DNA of 64,000 nt from an uncultured Clostridia bacterium. GTDB taxonomy: Bacteria; Bacillota; Clostridia; Saccharofermentanales; Saccharofermentanaceae. Both the position numbers and the translations under genes were made by a program. This document shows positions 44,816 through 54,814 of this stretch, one piece after another (the first letter of the stretch is position 1; each line of letters starts with the position of its first letter). Where the stretch lies: positions 1 through 64,000 of the forward strand of contig CAMJPC010000004.1 in assembly GCA_946407705.1 (NCBI GenBank). The letters run 5' to 3'. Under the pieces are notes generated by a model. The model was not told the DNA's origin, did no database searches, and saw only the letters and a program-made list of their open reading frames with translations.

Positions 44816-45927
44816 GGATAGTCTTTGTGGCACCCAGGCTTAATACAGACGGTCCGATCAATCAGCTTTATGATCTGATACACAATCTCATGGATACCGG
44901 TCTTGAGATGAGCATAATCACTTTGTATTCCGAGAAGCAGGGCAACACCCAGATCGGACGTTTCGAAGACCTTGGGATCAAAGTGGATTCACTTAAGAGT
45001 GAAGGCGGGATGAATCTTCTCACCATTAGCAGAAAACTGCACGTCAAGCTCGATGAGATCAAGCCTGACATCGTTCACAGTGAGACGCTTCCTGCAGATC
45101 TTGCAATGAGCAGGATACATGGCAGACAGTATCTCTGGGTTTCCACGATCCACGGTGACATCTACTCAGACTACATGACGCGCTTTGACCACAGGTATGC
45201 AAAGCTCTTCATCAGGATGCACGAGAAGGCGATCGCCGGAATGGACCTCGCAGCCGCATGCTCCGAGAGCATCTGCTCCATCTATCAAGAGAAGTTCGGA
45301 GATAAGATCCTTTCGATCCAAAATGGCATCGAAGTGCCGGAATATCGTGAGCGGAAAGAACCTGAGATCATGCGTTTCAGGCTTGAAAACGGCATGGCAG
45401 CCGACAAGAAGGTATTGATCGTCGTCGGCAGCATAACCGAACGCAAGAACAGTCTGTTCATCGTAGAAAGCCTTAAGGATCATCTTAAAGACAACAACTG
45501 GCAGCTGGTATTCCTCGGAACGGGAAACATGCTTGAATCCTGCAGGAAGGCGGCAGAGGGCTATGACATTGTTTTCAAGGATAAGGTCAACAATGTAAGG
45601 GACTATCTGTATGCATCCGATGTGTTCATATCCGCATCACTGTCGGAGGGGCTTCCGCTCTCAGTCCTTGAATCAGGCTCATCCGGTCTCAGGATGGTCC
45701 TTTCCGATATTCTTCAGCATAAAGAGATAAGCATGTACGATGGCGACTCGGGTATCGAATACTTTGCATCGGGAAACAGTGAGGACCTGATAAGGGCCGT
45801 TAAGAAACAGCTTTCCGGAAACACAAGAAGCCAGACTGTCAGGAACTACTATGAGGAACACTTCTCTGCAAAGAAGATGGCTTTAAAGTATCTCGAATTT
45901 TATAAGAATGCGGAGGCTGCCAGATGA
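44812..45927 (+). CDS. Glycosyltransferase, GT4 family
   Basis: GT-B transferase of 371 residues. VVGSITERKNSLFIVESL and the SLSEGLPLSVLES motif (the family's E-x7-E donor site) are clear, and the N-terminal domain begins with IVFVAPRLNTDGP. Starts with ATGA overlap to the previous gene and ends with ATGA overlap to the polymerase gene, so the block is tightly coupled. Donor and acceptor unknown. Confidence 0.88.
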   Translation: MRIVFVAPRLNTDGPINQLYDLIHNLMDTGLEMSIITLYSEKQGNTQIGRFEDLGIKVDSLKSEGGMNLLTISRKLHVKLDEIKPDIVHSETLPADLAMSRIHGRQYLWVSTIHGDIYSDYMTRFDHRYAKLFIRMHEKAIAGMDLAAACSESICSIYQEKFGDKILSIQNGIEVPEYRERKEPEIMRFRLENGMAADKKVLIVVGSITERKNSLFIVESLKDHLKDNNWQLVFLGTGNMLESCRKAAEGYDIVFKDKVNNVRDYLYASDVFISASLSEGLPLSVLESGSSGLRMVLSDILQHKEISMYDGDSGIEYFASGNSEDLIRAVKKQLSGNTRSQTVRNYYEEHFSAKKMALKYLEFYKNAEAAR

Positions 45928-47018
45928 TATACGTCTTTAACTCCGCAGCGATAATCCTTGCAGGCATTCTGCTCTCGGAGTCACGTTATTCCGACAGGAA
46001 CAAGAAAGCCGTGTTCCTTGTCATTACTACTCTTGTCATGAGCCTGATCATCGGTCTGAGGTTTGAAGTCGGAGCCGATTACTCTTCATATGAACAGCTC
46101 TACCATGACGTCGGTGAAGGAATCAGCACCTTTTCGACGGGAAGACTTGAGATCGGATACAGGATCTTCACCTGGATCTTATGGCAGTTCGGTATACCTT
46201 ATTGGGGACTTAACCTGATAATGGCCTCACTTACCAACATCTTCATCGCGCTTTCAATCTACAGAATGTGTGAGAGCTTCAGAGAGACGGTCATTGCAGC
46301 TTATTCCTACGTGTGCTTTTTCTTCTTCTATTTCTCGATGAACCAGACACGTCAGGGACTTGCAATGGCAGTTTGCCTTTTCGCGGTCACGTTCCTTGTC
46401 AAGGGCAAGAGGCTTATTTATTTGCTGATAGTCGCGCTGATGCTTTCGTTCCATCTCGTTACGGCTGTCATGTTCCTTCCGCTCGTATTCCTCGTAAAGA
46501 TAAGAGCCAACCATAAGACCCTTATAGCGTACGCCGGAATGGCAGTTCTTGTGGTCCTGGGTTCAGGAGTCCTGCGAAATGTACTTGCAAGGACAAGATA
46601 CGGACTTTATTTCGAAGAGGGTTACGATCAGTATTTCATGGCCGGGAGTACTTCAGTAGGACTTACTACCACTCAGCTGAACCTGATAGTAAGACTTATC
46701 CTTTTGGTTATTGTTCTCGTATTGGCGAGAAAGGTCACTGACGGACTTGATAAGAATGTCCTTTATCACATGGTCATCCTTTGTACTATCGTGCAGACGG
46801 CGGCTGTCCAGATCGTTCAGCTGTCGAGGACGACTACGCCGCTTTTCCTTGCATATGTCATCCTTCTGCCGAAGTGCCTGGAAGGACTTGAGTTTGAGAA
46901 CAAGAAGATCATGGTGTTGGCCGCAATAGCCATGGAAACGCTTTATCAGGCGGTCTATTTCTATTTCATGTGGAGGTCGGTGCTTGTAAATGGATACTCG
47001 TGCGTCCTCTTTCAGTAA
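45924..47018 (+). CDS. Wzy/EpsG-type polysaccharide polymerase
   Basis: Polytopic membrane protein with about ten hydrophobic segments over 364 residues. The pattern matches EpsG/Wzy polymerases: GLRFEVGADYSSYEQLY after the second segment, YRIFTWI, FFFYFSMNQTRQGLAMAV and LAR-type external loops. Such enzymes join repeat units on the outer face of the membrane. It overlaps the previous glycosyltransferase by 4 bp. Only one polymerase is seen in the locus, so the polymer is probably of one type despite two flippases. Confidence 0.85.
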   Translation: MIYVFNSAAIILAGILLSESRYSDRNKKAVFLVITTLVMSLIIGLRFEVGADYSSYEQLYHDVGEGISTFSTGRLEIGYRIFTWILWQFGIPYWGLNLIMASLTNIFIALSIYRMCESFRETVIAAYSYVCFFFFYFSMNQTRQGLAMAVCLFAVTFLVKGKRLIYLLIVALMLSFHLVTAVMFLPLVFLVKIRANHKTLIAYAGMAVLVVLGSGVLRNVLARTRYGLYFEEGYDQYFMAGSTSVGLTTTQLNLIVRLILLVIVLVLARKVTDGLDKNVLYHMVILCTIVQTAAVQIVQLSRTTTPLFLAYVILLPKCLEGLEFENKKIMVLAAIAMETLYQAVYFYFMWRSVLVNGYSCVLFQ

Positions 47019-47033
47019 CGGGAGGCAGGGAAC

Positions 47034-48206
47034 ATGAAGATACTTTTCACTGTCGGTTCCTGTCTTGAGATAAACAATTCGGCAAATCTCTGCCACATCG
47101 CCTACATAAGGGGCGCCGTTGAAGCAGGCCATGACGTTGATGTCATTTCAATGAGCAGCAAAGGCTGCCTTACCGACGATACGATCGATCTCCCAGAAGT
47201 CTCAAACATGTATGTCTATGACGCACCTGCGATCAATGAATCAAGCAGTTCGGTCAGAAAGCTTTCGAAGCTCCTTTCACCTGAGATAAAAGCGAAACTG
47301 AAGAATATCTTCTATCATTCGGACAGCATATACGGAAAGACCGCCGAGACTTGGATCAGCAGGGCTTCCGCGTTCAAGTCAGACGTAAGATACGATGCCG
47401 TCATCTCGCTTGCCACACCTTATTCAGGGCATCTTCTTGCATCGATACTGATCGGCAATAAGAACGTGATCACTGACAGATGGATACAGATCTGGGAAGA
47501 CCCGTGGAGCGCCGATCTTTATGTTGCAAAAGGCAATGATGACATCAGACGCGAAGAGGCAAGGCTGTTGTCGCTCGCTGATGAGATCTTTTATGTAAGC
47601 CCGCTTACGCTCAAATACCAGAAAGAACTTTTCCCTGAATCATCAGACAAGATGAAGTGGCATCCGCTGCCTTACTACTACAGGAATTCAGATGTCAGCA
47701 CTAATGATTCTTCAGACAAGGTATTCGGTTATTTCGGTGATTACTACAGCTTCAGCAGAGACATAAAGCCTCTTTATGGCGCGGCAAGCATGAATGGAAC
47801 AAAGCTGAAGATAATCGGCAATACGGATCTTAAGCTTGAAAATACCGAAACGGTTACGGTTAAGCCGAGGATCGGGCTCGGTGAACTGAAGACCGAAGAA
47901 GATAAGACGGACGTTCTTGTTTTTCTTTCCAATCTAAAGGGCGGACAGATACCGGGAAAACTGTATCAGTATTCGGCTACGGAAAAACCCATTCTCTTTA
48001 TCCTTGACGGTACTGATGAAGAGAAGCATATACTGAGACAGACTTTCGAGAAGTACGGGAGATATGTTTTCTGCGATAATACGGAAGGATCGATCTCTGA
48101 GGCAATGAAGACGATAAAGAGCGGAGTGTTTGAAGGCATCAGCAACGAATGCGTTGATGAGTTCAGTCCGTTAAATACGATAAACGGGATCCTGGGAGCC
48201 ATATAA
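47034..48206 (+). CDS. Putative glycosyltransferase, GT-B-like
   Basis: The 390-residue protein has an N-terminal Rossmann-like half (ILFTVGSCLEINNSAN), a central segment mentioning WIQIWEDPW and ADEIFYVSPLTLKYQKELFP, and a C-terminal half with GGQIPGKLYQYSATEKPILF, which matches the donor-binding region of GT4 enzymes. The classical E-x7-E is replaced by a K/Y motif (GKLYQY), so family membership is less certain than for its neighbours. GGGAGGCAGGGA precedes ATG 47034. It is followed after 1 bp by the pyruvyltransferase gene. Confidence 0.75.
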   Translation: MKILFTVGSCLEINNSANLCHIAYIRGAVEAGHDVDVISMSSKGCLTDDTIDLPEVSNMYVYDAPAINESSSSVRKLSKLLSPEIKAKLKNIFYHSDSIYGKTAETWISRASAFKSDVRYDAVISLATPYSGHLLASILIGNKNVITDRWIQIWEDPWSADLYVAKGNDDIRREEARLLSLADEIFYVSPLTLKYQKELFPESSDKMKWHPLPYYYRNSDVSTNDSSDKVFGYFGDYYSFSRDIKPLYGAASMNGTKLKIIGNTDLKLENTETVTVKPRIGLGELKTEEDKTDVLVFLSNLKGGQIPGKLYQYSATEKPILFILDGTDEEKHILRQTFEKYGRYVFCDNTEGSISEAMKTIKSGVFEGISNECVDEFSPLNTINGILGAI

Positions 48207-48207
48207 G

Positions 48208-49428
48208 ATGGGAAAAGGAAAAGTGACAGGCTTATACGGAATAAACGGTCTGTATAACTATGGCTGTGAGGCTATAGTAAGGGGAACAGTCCGCCTGTTA
48301 AGACTTGCCGATCCTGAAGCTGAGATAATCTATTTCAGCACCAGGAAAGATGAAGACGAGAAGGCTATAAAAGATCTTGGCATAGAGGTCAGACAGATAA
48401 ACAGAAGACATCTTTCCATCCCTGAAAGAGGCATCAACAAAATACGCCGTGAGATGGCGATCCCAAAGCAGATCAATGATGAGGACTTTGCTTCTGTGCT
48501 CGATGCCTGCGATACGGTCATATCGATCGGAGGCGATATTTATACTATCCCCGGATACCTGAGAGAGAAGAAGAGATACACCTACTTCAACAAGATGATA
48601 GAGTTCGGAAATCTCGCAAAGAAGAAAGGGAAGAAGTTGATAATAATCGGTGCTTCGATCGGACCTTTCGGTCAGTTTGAACCTGCCGTTAAATACTATA
48701 AAGACGGCCTTTCAAGATCTGATCTTATCCTGGCCAGAGAACCTGACTGCATTACTTATCTGAATTCCATCGGGATCAAAGACAATCTGGATCTCATGCC
48801 TGATCCCGCTTTCTTCGTTGAAGTAAGCGGAGATGCTCCAAAGACGGGCGAGTACGTCGGAATAAACCTCAGCCCGTGGTCTTTACAGGAATCATTCGGC
48901 TCGATAATCGATGAGGCACTTAAGGAAAGAGCCTCGCTGATAACGGGCATCATGGACAAGACCGGAATGCCTGTAATGCTCATTCCCCACGTCCTTGCCT
49001 ATAAGGAAGATGACAACGATCATTCGCATATGCTGAAGTTATTGGAACATATGGATGAAGAACACAAGGCGCGTGTTAAGCTTGTTAAGCCTGAAAGCTT
49101 CATCGATGCGAAAAGATATATCAGACAGTGCAGATTTGTCATCGCTTCCAGGATGCACTGCGCCGTAAACAGCATCTGTGAAGGCGTTCCCGCATTGCTT
49201 CTTTCATACAGCCGTAAAGCTGTCGGAATGTCTGAGTTTGTATACGGTAACGGTGAATGGGTACTCCCGGTATACAGCGCCAATGATGAGATCATAGCAA
49301 AAGCCATGCTCATGAACGGTCAGGCAGAAGACCTGTCAAAGTCTTTGTCTGATAAGGTTGCCGAAGTTCGTGAAAAGATCACGTCCGAAGAATCGTTCAT
49401 GCGATTCAGAAAAGAGCTGCTCGGATGA
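48208..49428 (+). CDS. Polysaccharide pyruvyltransferase
   Basis: Adds a pyruvate ketal from phosphoenolpyruvate to sugar residues (CsaB-like fold). Markers are NYGCEAIVRGTVRLL at the N-terminus, VISIGGDIYT, the IGASIGPF motif, LARE near 170, and the C-terminal RQCRFVIASRMHCAVNS with a conserved Arg and His. Pyruvylation gives the polymer a negative charge and can anchor S-layer proteins. Overlaps the following flippase by 4 bp. 406 residues, typical length. Confidence 0.9.
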   Translation: MGKGKVTGLYGINGLYNYGCEAIVRGTVRLLRLADPEAEIIYFSTRKDEDEKAIKDLGIEVRQINRRHLSIPERGINKIRREMAIPKQINDEDFASVLDACDTVISIGGDIYTIPGYLREKKRYTYFNKMIEFGNLAKKKGKKLIIIGASIGPFGQFEPAVKYYKDGLSRSDLILAREPDCITYLNSIGIKDNLDLMPDPAFFVEVSGDAPKTGEYVGINLSPWSLQESFGSIIDEALKERASLITGIMDKTGMPVMLIPHVLAYKEDDNDHSHMLKLLEHMDEEHKARVKLVKPESFIDAKRYIRQCRFVIASRMHCAVNSICEGVPALLLSYSRKAVGMSEFVYGNGEWVLPVYSANDEIIAKAMLMNGQAEDLSKSLSDKVAEVREKITSEESFMRFRKELLG

Positions 49429-50840
49429 ACGATCAATACAGAAAGCTTGGAAAGAATACGCTTCTGATGATGCTGGGAAACTTCGCTTCGAGGTTCCTTG
49501 TGTTCCTTCTCGTTCCGCTTTATACCCGCTGTCTCGATACTGGTGCATACGGTACGGCGGATCTTCTTACGACAACGATAAGTCTTTTGTCTCCGGTTCT
49601 GACGATAGCTGCGTCGGAGGGCATATTAAGATTCACCTTGAACGAAAAACACGATAAAAAGCAGGTGTTCACGCTCTCGGTATTCATTTTCGCAGCCGGA
49701 TTCGCATTGCTTGCTTGCGCCTCCCCTCTGATAGCTTTGTATTCGATATTCGGAGGATACACATGGCTGTTCCTTGTCTATTATTTCTCGTATGTCCTGC
49801 TTCTTCTCCTGCAGCAGTTCGTTAAGGGACTTAATGACGTAAAGAGCTATGCAATAAGCGGATTCTTAAGCTCCGTTGTCTGCGTGGCCTCGAACATCCT
49901 GCTCCTCGCGGTGTTCGGAATGGGCGTACAAGGCTACATCTTAGCCATGATCGCAGGCTCTCTGATACCTGTCATCTACCTGTTCTTCAAGGTCAAGATG
50001 TGGAAGTATCTGACGAATCCGTTCAGGATCGCCGGGGATCTCGTAAAGCGATATCTAATCTACTGCTGGCCGCTCGTCATAAATCAGCTCAGCTGGTGGA
50101 TAAACAATTCTTCCGACAAATACATCCTTACGTATTTCTGCGGATTATCGGCAAATGGCGTTTACAGTGTTGCATACAAGATACCGTCTTTCATAACCGC
50201 CATATCCGGAATCCTTTATTCTGCCTGGCAGATATCTTCAGTGGATGATTTCGGTTCGGAGAAGTCGGTTAAGTTCTTTTCTGACGTATACAGAAAATAC
50301 ACTTCGGTATTCCTCGTATCCGCGTCCGGGTTGATCCTTTTCATCAGAATTCTTGCGAAGATCTTTTTCGCCAATGACTTCAGCGGGGCATGGCAGTTTG
50401 CCGTCATCCTCATAATCGCCGCGGTGATCCAGGCTTTGGGTTCCTTTATGGGAACGGTCTATACGGCCGCCATGAAGCCGGTCATGATCTTCGTTACGAC
50501 ACTTCTGGGCGCGTCTCTCAATACGGTGCTCAATTTCATCCTTATCCCAAGGTTCGCAGCTTACGGTGCCGCCATCGCGACCGTGGCGGGTTATTCGCTG
50601 ATCCTGATCATAAGGCTTATCGATTCACGAAGGATCCTTCCGATGAAGTTCAAGGCTGTAAGGGACATTATCTGCTTTGCTCTGCTTGGATTACAGGCTG
50701 TTGTTACCTGCCTGGAGCCTGATCTGTGGTATGTTTACAGTGCTTTGGCCTGCCTTGCCGTGGTCTTTTTGAACCTGGAGATAGTAAAAGACGGGTTCAG
50801 GCTCCTTTCCGCCGGAAAGAAAAACGGCAAAAACGATTAA
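49425..50840 (+). CDS. Wzx-type flippase (MOP superfamily), first copy
   Basis: Membrane transporter that flips lipid-linked repeat units. About twelve to fourteen hydrophobic segments over 471 residues; N-terminal KLGKNTLLMMLGNFASRFLVFLLVPLYTR is the typical opening of the family, with an inner WINNSSDKYILTYFCG repeat. It overlaps the pyruvyltransferase gene by ATGA. A second flippase of the same superfamily is at 54815. An intergenic gap with promoter-like sequence follows. Confidence 0.88.
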   Translation: MNDQYRKLGKNTLLMMLGNFASRFLVFLLVPLYTRCLDTGAYGTADLLTTTISLLSPVLTIAASEGILRFTLNEKHDKKQVFTLSVFIFAAGFALLACASPLIALYSIFGGYTWLFLVYYFSYVLLLLLQQFVKGLNDVKSYAISGFLSSVVCVASNILLLAVFGMGVQGYILAMIAGSLIPVIYLFFKVKMWKYLTNPFRIAGDLVKRYLIYCWPLVINQLSWWINNSSDKYILTYFCGLSANGVYSVAYKIPSFITAISGILYSAWQISSVDDFGSEKSVKFFSDVYRKYTSVFLVSASGLILFIRILAKIFFANDFSGAWQFAVILIIAAVIQALGSFMGTVYTAAMKPVMIFVTTLLGASLNTVLNFILIPRFAAYGAAIATVAGYSLILIIRLIDSRRILPMKFKAVRDIICFALLGLQAVVTCLEPDLWYVYSALACLAVVFLNLEIVKDGFRLLSAGKKNGKND

Positions 50841-50853
50841 TCTTTTCTACTTA

Positions 50854-50859
50854 TATAAT
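50854..50859 (+). promoter_or_regulatory. Candidate internal promoter of the polysaccharide locus
   Basis: TATAAT in an 88-bp A+T-rich gap, the only break of this kind between the polysaccharide genes. The -35 is not clear; a TATTAT further downstream is an alternative. Confidence 0.3.
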
Positions 50860-50928
50860 ATTTTTAAAATAATGCCTGTTGTGGTAGTATTATGCATGCA
50901 AGAAAGCTATAAGAGGAGATAAAGTGAT

Positions 50929-52251
50929 ATGGAACTTTACAATAAACTTGTTGCAAATGAAGAATCCCTTGCTCTTGTCGGTCTTGGCTACGTCGGTATG
51001 CCCATCGCTCATGCCTTTGCCAAGAAAGGGCTCAATGTAATAGGTTTTGACCTGAACAAGGCTAAGATCGACTTATACAAGTCAGGAATCGACCCGACAA
51101 AGGAAGTCGGTGATGATGAGATCAAGAAGACCAAGATCCATTTTACTTCCGATGAGACTGATCTTCAGAAAGCCAAGTTCATCATAGTTGCTGTTCCCAC
51201 TCCCGTAAATACAGACCACACCCCTGATCTTACGCCCGTGATCGGAGCTTCCGAGATCGTCGGCAGAAATCTTACTTCCGGCGCCATCGTTGTATATGAA
51301 TCAACCGTTTATCCGGGATGCACGGAGGATGTCTGCATTCCCGTTCTCGAGAAGGAGAGCGGCTTGAAGTGCGGAGTTGATTTCAAGATCGGTTATTCAC
51401 CCGAGCGTATCAATCCCGGTGACAAGGTACACCGTCTCGAAAACATACACAAGATCGTTTCCGGTATCGACGAGGAGAGCCTTAAAGAGATCAAGGCTGT
51501 ATATGACCTCGTTATCGAAGTCGGCACATATCCCGTATCCAACCTAAGGACGGCTGAGGCAGTCAAGGTTGTCGAGAACAGCCAGAGAGACATCAACATC
51601 GCTTTCATGAATGAACTTGCGATGGTATTTGACCGCATGAACATCGATACCAATGAGGTAGTCGACGGCATGAACACAAAGTGGAACGCTTTGGGATTCC
51701 GTCCGGGACTTGTAGGCGGTCACTGCATCGGTGTCGATCCTTACTATTTCACATATGAAGCTGAGAAGCTTGGTTATCACAGCCAGATTATCCTCAACGG
51801 CAGGATCGTTAACGATTCAATGGGTGCCTTTGTTGCTGACAAGGCTGTAAAGAAGATGATCGAAGCAGGCCAGGCTCCCAAGAAGAGCAAGGTCGTCATC
51901 CTCGGACTTACATTCAAGGAGAATTGCCCTGATACACGTAACAGCAAGGTTGATGACATCATCAAGCAGCTGAATACTTACGGTATCAAGCCTGTAGTCG
52001 TTGATCCCTGGGCTTCCGAGAGAGACGCCATGAACGAATACGGCGTAACCCTTACAAAGCTTGAAGACGTTTCTGATGTCGACTGCGTTATTGTAGCTGT
52101 CGCTCATAACGAGTTTAAGGAACTGAGCCTGAATGACATCAAGAAGCTCTATAAGAAGGGTTCTGACGCTGAGAAGGTCCTTATCGACGTTAAGGGACTT
52201 TACAAGGTCGGCGAACTTGAGGGTTCAGGCCTTACCTGGTGGAGACTCTGA
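50929..52251 (+). CDS. UDP-N-acetyl-sugar 6-dehydrogenase (WecC/TviB family)
   Basis: Oxidises C6 of a UDP-HexNAc to the uronic acid with two NAD+. Rossmann motif GLGYVGMP (18-25), substrate loop SPERINPGD, the NSQRDINIAFMNE helix and the catalytic C266 in GGHCIGVDPYY. The GYSPERINPG form is typical of enzymes acting on UDP-GlcNAc, UDP-GalNAc or UDP-ManNAc and less of UDP-glucose enzymes. The wecB epimerase in the same locus points to UDP-ManNAc as substrate and a ManNAcA unit; that is an inference. AGAGGAG precedes the start. Confidence 0.9.
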   Translation: MELYNKLVANEESLALVGLGYVGMPIAHAFAKKGLNVIGFDLNKAKIDLYKSGIDPTKEVGDDEIKKTKIHFTSDETDLQKAKFIIVAVPTPVNTDHTPDLTPVIGASEIVGRNLTSGAIVVYESTVYPGCTEDVCIPVLEKESGLKCGVDFKIGYSPERINPGDKVHRLENIHKIVSGIDEESLKEIKAVYDLVIEVGTYPVSNLRTAEAVKVVENSQRDINIAFMNELAMVFDRMNIDTNEVVDGMNTKWNALGFRPGLVGGHCIGVDPYYFTYEAEKLGYHSQIILNGRIVNDSMGAFVADKAVKKMIEAGQAPKKSKVVILGLTFKENCPDTRNSKVDDIIKQLNTYGIKPVVVDPWASERDAMNEYGVTLTKLEDVSDVDCVIVAVAHNEFKELSLNDIKKLYKKGSDAEKVLIDVKGLYKVGELEGSGLTWWRL

Positions 52252-52266
52252 TCTACAGGATTACGT

Positions 52267-53388
52267 ATGAAAGTACTGCACATCAACTGTAATTATACGA
52301 CCAGGGGTCTTCATCAGACGATGATAGAGCATCTGGATAATTATGTTGAAAACAGTGTTTTCGTGCCTGTAAGCAATGCAAGGAACACGGTAATAAAACC
52401 CAACAGTAACGTTACGGTATCTGAGTGTTTTGGCAGTAAAGACCGTTTCTTCTTCCACAGAAAACAGAAGAAGATAATCGATGCCATCGAAAAGGTATAC
52501 GATATCAACTCTTTCGACTGCATACACGCATATACCGTTTTTACTGACGGAAATGCGGCAAGTTACCTTTCGAAGAAATACGGCAAACCGTTTATCGTTA
52601 CGGTAAGGAACACAGATATAAACGTGTTCTTTAAGTACATGCTTCACCTGAGAAAGAGGGGAAGGGAGATACTGAAGGAATCCAAGAGGATCATCTGTCT
52701 TTCGCCTGCTTATAAGAAGATTCTTGCCGATAAGTTCCTCAAGAACGGACAGAAGGATGAGGCGGATTCCAAAACACGCATCATCCCGAACGGGATCGAT
52801 GATTTCTGGCACAGAAATCTGTATTCGGACAAGGATCTCGATTCCGCATGCAAGAGAATAGAAAACAAAGAGCTGAAGATCGTATACGCAGGTCAGATCA
52901 ACAAGAACAAGAACCTTGAACTTACCGCTGAAGCGATAAAAGCTTTGATAGCGAAGGGCTGGACCGTATCGTTTCTTGCCATAGGCGAGATCAAGGACGA
53001 ACAGGTCTTTTCCGAACTGAAAAAACTTGATTTCTTCAGCCATAATCCGGCGGTGCCGAAGGAAGAATTGATCAGTTTCTACAGAGATGCGGATCTTTTC
53101 GTTATGCCTTCTCACGCGGAGACATTCGGTCTGGTATATGCCGAAGCCATGAGCCAGGGTCTGCCGGTCATTTATACGAGGGGACAGGGCTTTGACGGAC
53201 AGTTCAGGGAAGGCGAGGTCGGTTATTCCGTAAACGATAACGACGCTTCTGAACTTGCGGAGAAGATCCTTGCGTGTTGTGAGAATTATAGACGGCTGTC
53301 TATTGATTCGATGGAGAAAGCAGGTAAGTTCAATTGGGATGTTGTCTCAAGAGAATATGCAGGGCTTTATGAAGAGCTGGTGCGTTAA
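52267..53388 (+). CDS. Glycosyltransferase, GT4 family
   Basis: GT-B transferase of 373 residues. Signature regions are IVYAGQINKNKNLELTAEAI, VMPSHAETFGLVYAEAMSQGLPVI (E-x7-E motif) and GFDGQFREGEVGY. The N-terminal half begins with KVLHINCNYTTRGLHQTM. Follows the dehydrogenase after 15 bp and abuts the next gene directly. A long open frame on the opposite strand (52261-53115) is a shadow. Donor unknown. Confidence 0.88.
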   Translation: MKVLHINCNYTTRGLHQTMIEHLDNYVENSVFVPVSNARNTVIKPNSNVTVSECFGSKDRFFFHRKQKKIIDAIEKVYDINSFDCIHAYTVFTDGNAASYLSKKYGKPFIVTVRNTDINVFFKYMLHLRKRGREILKESKRIICLSPAYKKILADKFLKNGQKDEADSKTRIIPNGIDDFWHRNLYSDKDLDSACKRIENKELKIVYAGQINKNKNLELTAEAIKALIAKGWTVSFLAIGEIKDEQVFSELKKLDFFSHNPAVPKEELISFYRDADLFVMPSHAETFGLVYAEAMSQGLPVIYTRGQGFDGQFREGEVGYSVNDNDASELAEKILACCENYRRLSIDSMEKAGKFNWDVVSREYAGLYEELVR

Positions 53389-54798
53389 ATGGATTACATT
53401 GAAGGATTTTTGGAAATCGAAAAAGAGCTTGGTCTGAATGAACGTCAGATAGACGGTTTCTATTTCTGGAATTATCTCAGGAACTCTCTTTACAGGAAGA
53501 TGGTAGATTCGTTTAACGATAACGGCGAGGCTTTCGACCACTATAAGCTGACTGTTAAGAAGATCATCTCATCAGGTCTGAATTGTCTTTTCAAACCGAA
53601 GTACAAGATGCCCGGAAAGCATCACGACATACTTATCATGTGCCACCCCAGGCGCGTGCTTAAGGGCGACGTTTATGAGAGCATCTATACTGATTTCGTA
53701 ACCCCGGATTACGATGCGCTGACAGTCGAGATCCCATACAGGGGATCGCACTTTGTGCCTGCTGCTTCAAAGGGGATCTTCTATCTTGACCATCTCTTTG
53801 CATCACGTGCTTTATCCATGAAGATGAAGCGCAAGAAGGAAGCAAAGACATTCGGTCCTGAGATCGATAAGAACGTTAGTGAGATAGCTTCCGCGTTCAA
53901 AGAAAAACTCGGTTACGAAGTAGATTCCAAATGGCTCAAATCAACGATCCTTTCGCTCAAGATCAGGTATGTTTACACTTACCGTTACTTCACAAAACTG
54001 CTGAAGTCTGTCAGCCCTAAGATCGTACTTGAAGTCGTCTATTACAACTTCGAAAACATGGTCATGAACGAAGTCTGCCACGATCTCGGAATAAAGGCGA
54101 TCGAGTTCCAGCACGGCGTAACCGGTCATAATCACTGCGCATATAATTACTGCGGGGACGTTAAAGTCAAACAGCTTCCTGACGAGACATTATTCTTCTC
54201 GACGGCATGGAAAGACTCTGTCAGACTTCCTTCCTGTGTTGAGCGCATCGCGGTTGGTTTCAATCATTTTGATGAGATGAGACAGACATATAAGGCCAAG
54301 GAAGACCGCAACAGCATCATCTTCATCTCAAGCGGTACGGTAGGCGACAGCCTGTCACGTTTTGCTGTTGAGATCAACGACTACATGAAAGCTCATGACA
54401 TCAAGTATGAGCTTATCTATAAGCTTCATCCCGGAGAATACAGTTCCTGGAAAGAGAAGTATCCGTGGCTTTTGGAAGCCGGCATTAATGTTGTGGATAA
54501 CAACAAGGTTCATCTGTATGAACTCTTCTCAAAGAGCGTTGCTCAGATCGGTGTCTATTCGACTGCTATCTTTGAGGGCGTCGGATACGATCTCAAGACA
54601 TACATACTTCAGAACGAGAACATCGCTCACGTGGATATCCTGTTCAGGAATAATGCCGCAAAACTGGTCACCAAGGCGGATGAGGTTTTTGAGAGTATTG
54701 AAGATAATAGTTTCAAATGTGAGGCTTCGACCTTTTGGACACCTGATGCAAAGTCCAATGTTTTCAAGGAATTGGACAGAAATCTGAACAAGGGCTGA
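53389..54798 (+). CDS. Putative capsule-type glycosyltransferase (KpsS/LipB-like)
   Basis: The 469-residue protein starts on the first base after the previous stop. The middle part (VLEVVYYNFENMVMNEVCHDLGIKAIEFQHGVTGHNH) and the end (ELIYKLHPGEYSSW, VAQIGVYSTAIFEGVG) match the layout of capsule-polysaccharide GT-B enzymes, with the QHG and KLHPGE motifs in place. No signal peptide or membrane segment. It could add the last sugar, or act on a membrane-linked acceptor. Family assignment is from motif recognition only. Confidence 0.72.
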   Translation: MDYIEGFLEIEKELGLNERQIDGFYFWNYLRNSLYRKMVDSFNDNGEAFDHYKLTVKKIISSGLNCLFKPKYKMPGKHHDILIMCHPRRVLKGDVYESIYTDFVTPDYDALTVEIPYRGSHFVPAASKGIFYLDHLFASRALSMKMKRKKEAKTFGPEIDKNVSEIASAFKEKLGYEVDSKWLKSTILSLKIRYVYTYRYFTKLLKSVSPKIVLEVVYYNFENMVMNEVCHDLGIKAIEFQHGVTGHNHCAYNYCGDVKVKQLPDETLFFSTAWKDSVRLPSCVERIAVGFNHFDEMRQTYKAKEDRNSIIFISSGTVGDSLSRFAVEINDYMKAHDIKYELIYKLHPGEYSSWKEKYPWLLEAGINVVDNNKVHLYELFSKSVAQIGVYSTAIFEGVGYDLKTYILQNENIAHVDILFRNNAAKLVTKADEVFESIEDNSFKCEASTFWTPDAKSNVFKELDRNLNKG

Positions 54799-54814
54799 AG
54801 AGGAGGAATACTTT

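Noticed and set aside
52261..53115. 284-codon open frame on the minus strand
   Set aside because: It lies fully inside the glycosyltransferase gene, which has clear family motifs. The minus frame has no recognisable motif and an unlikely composition.
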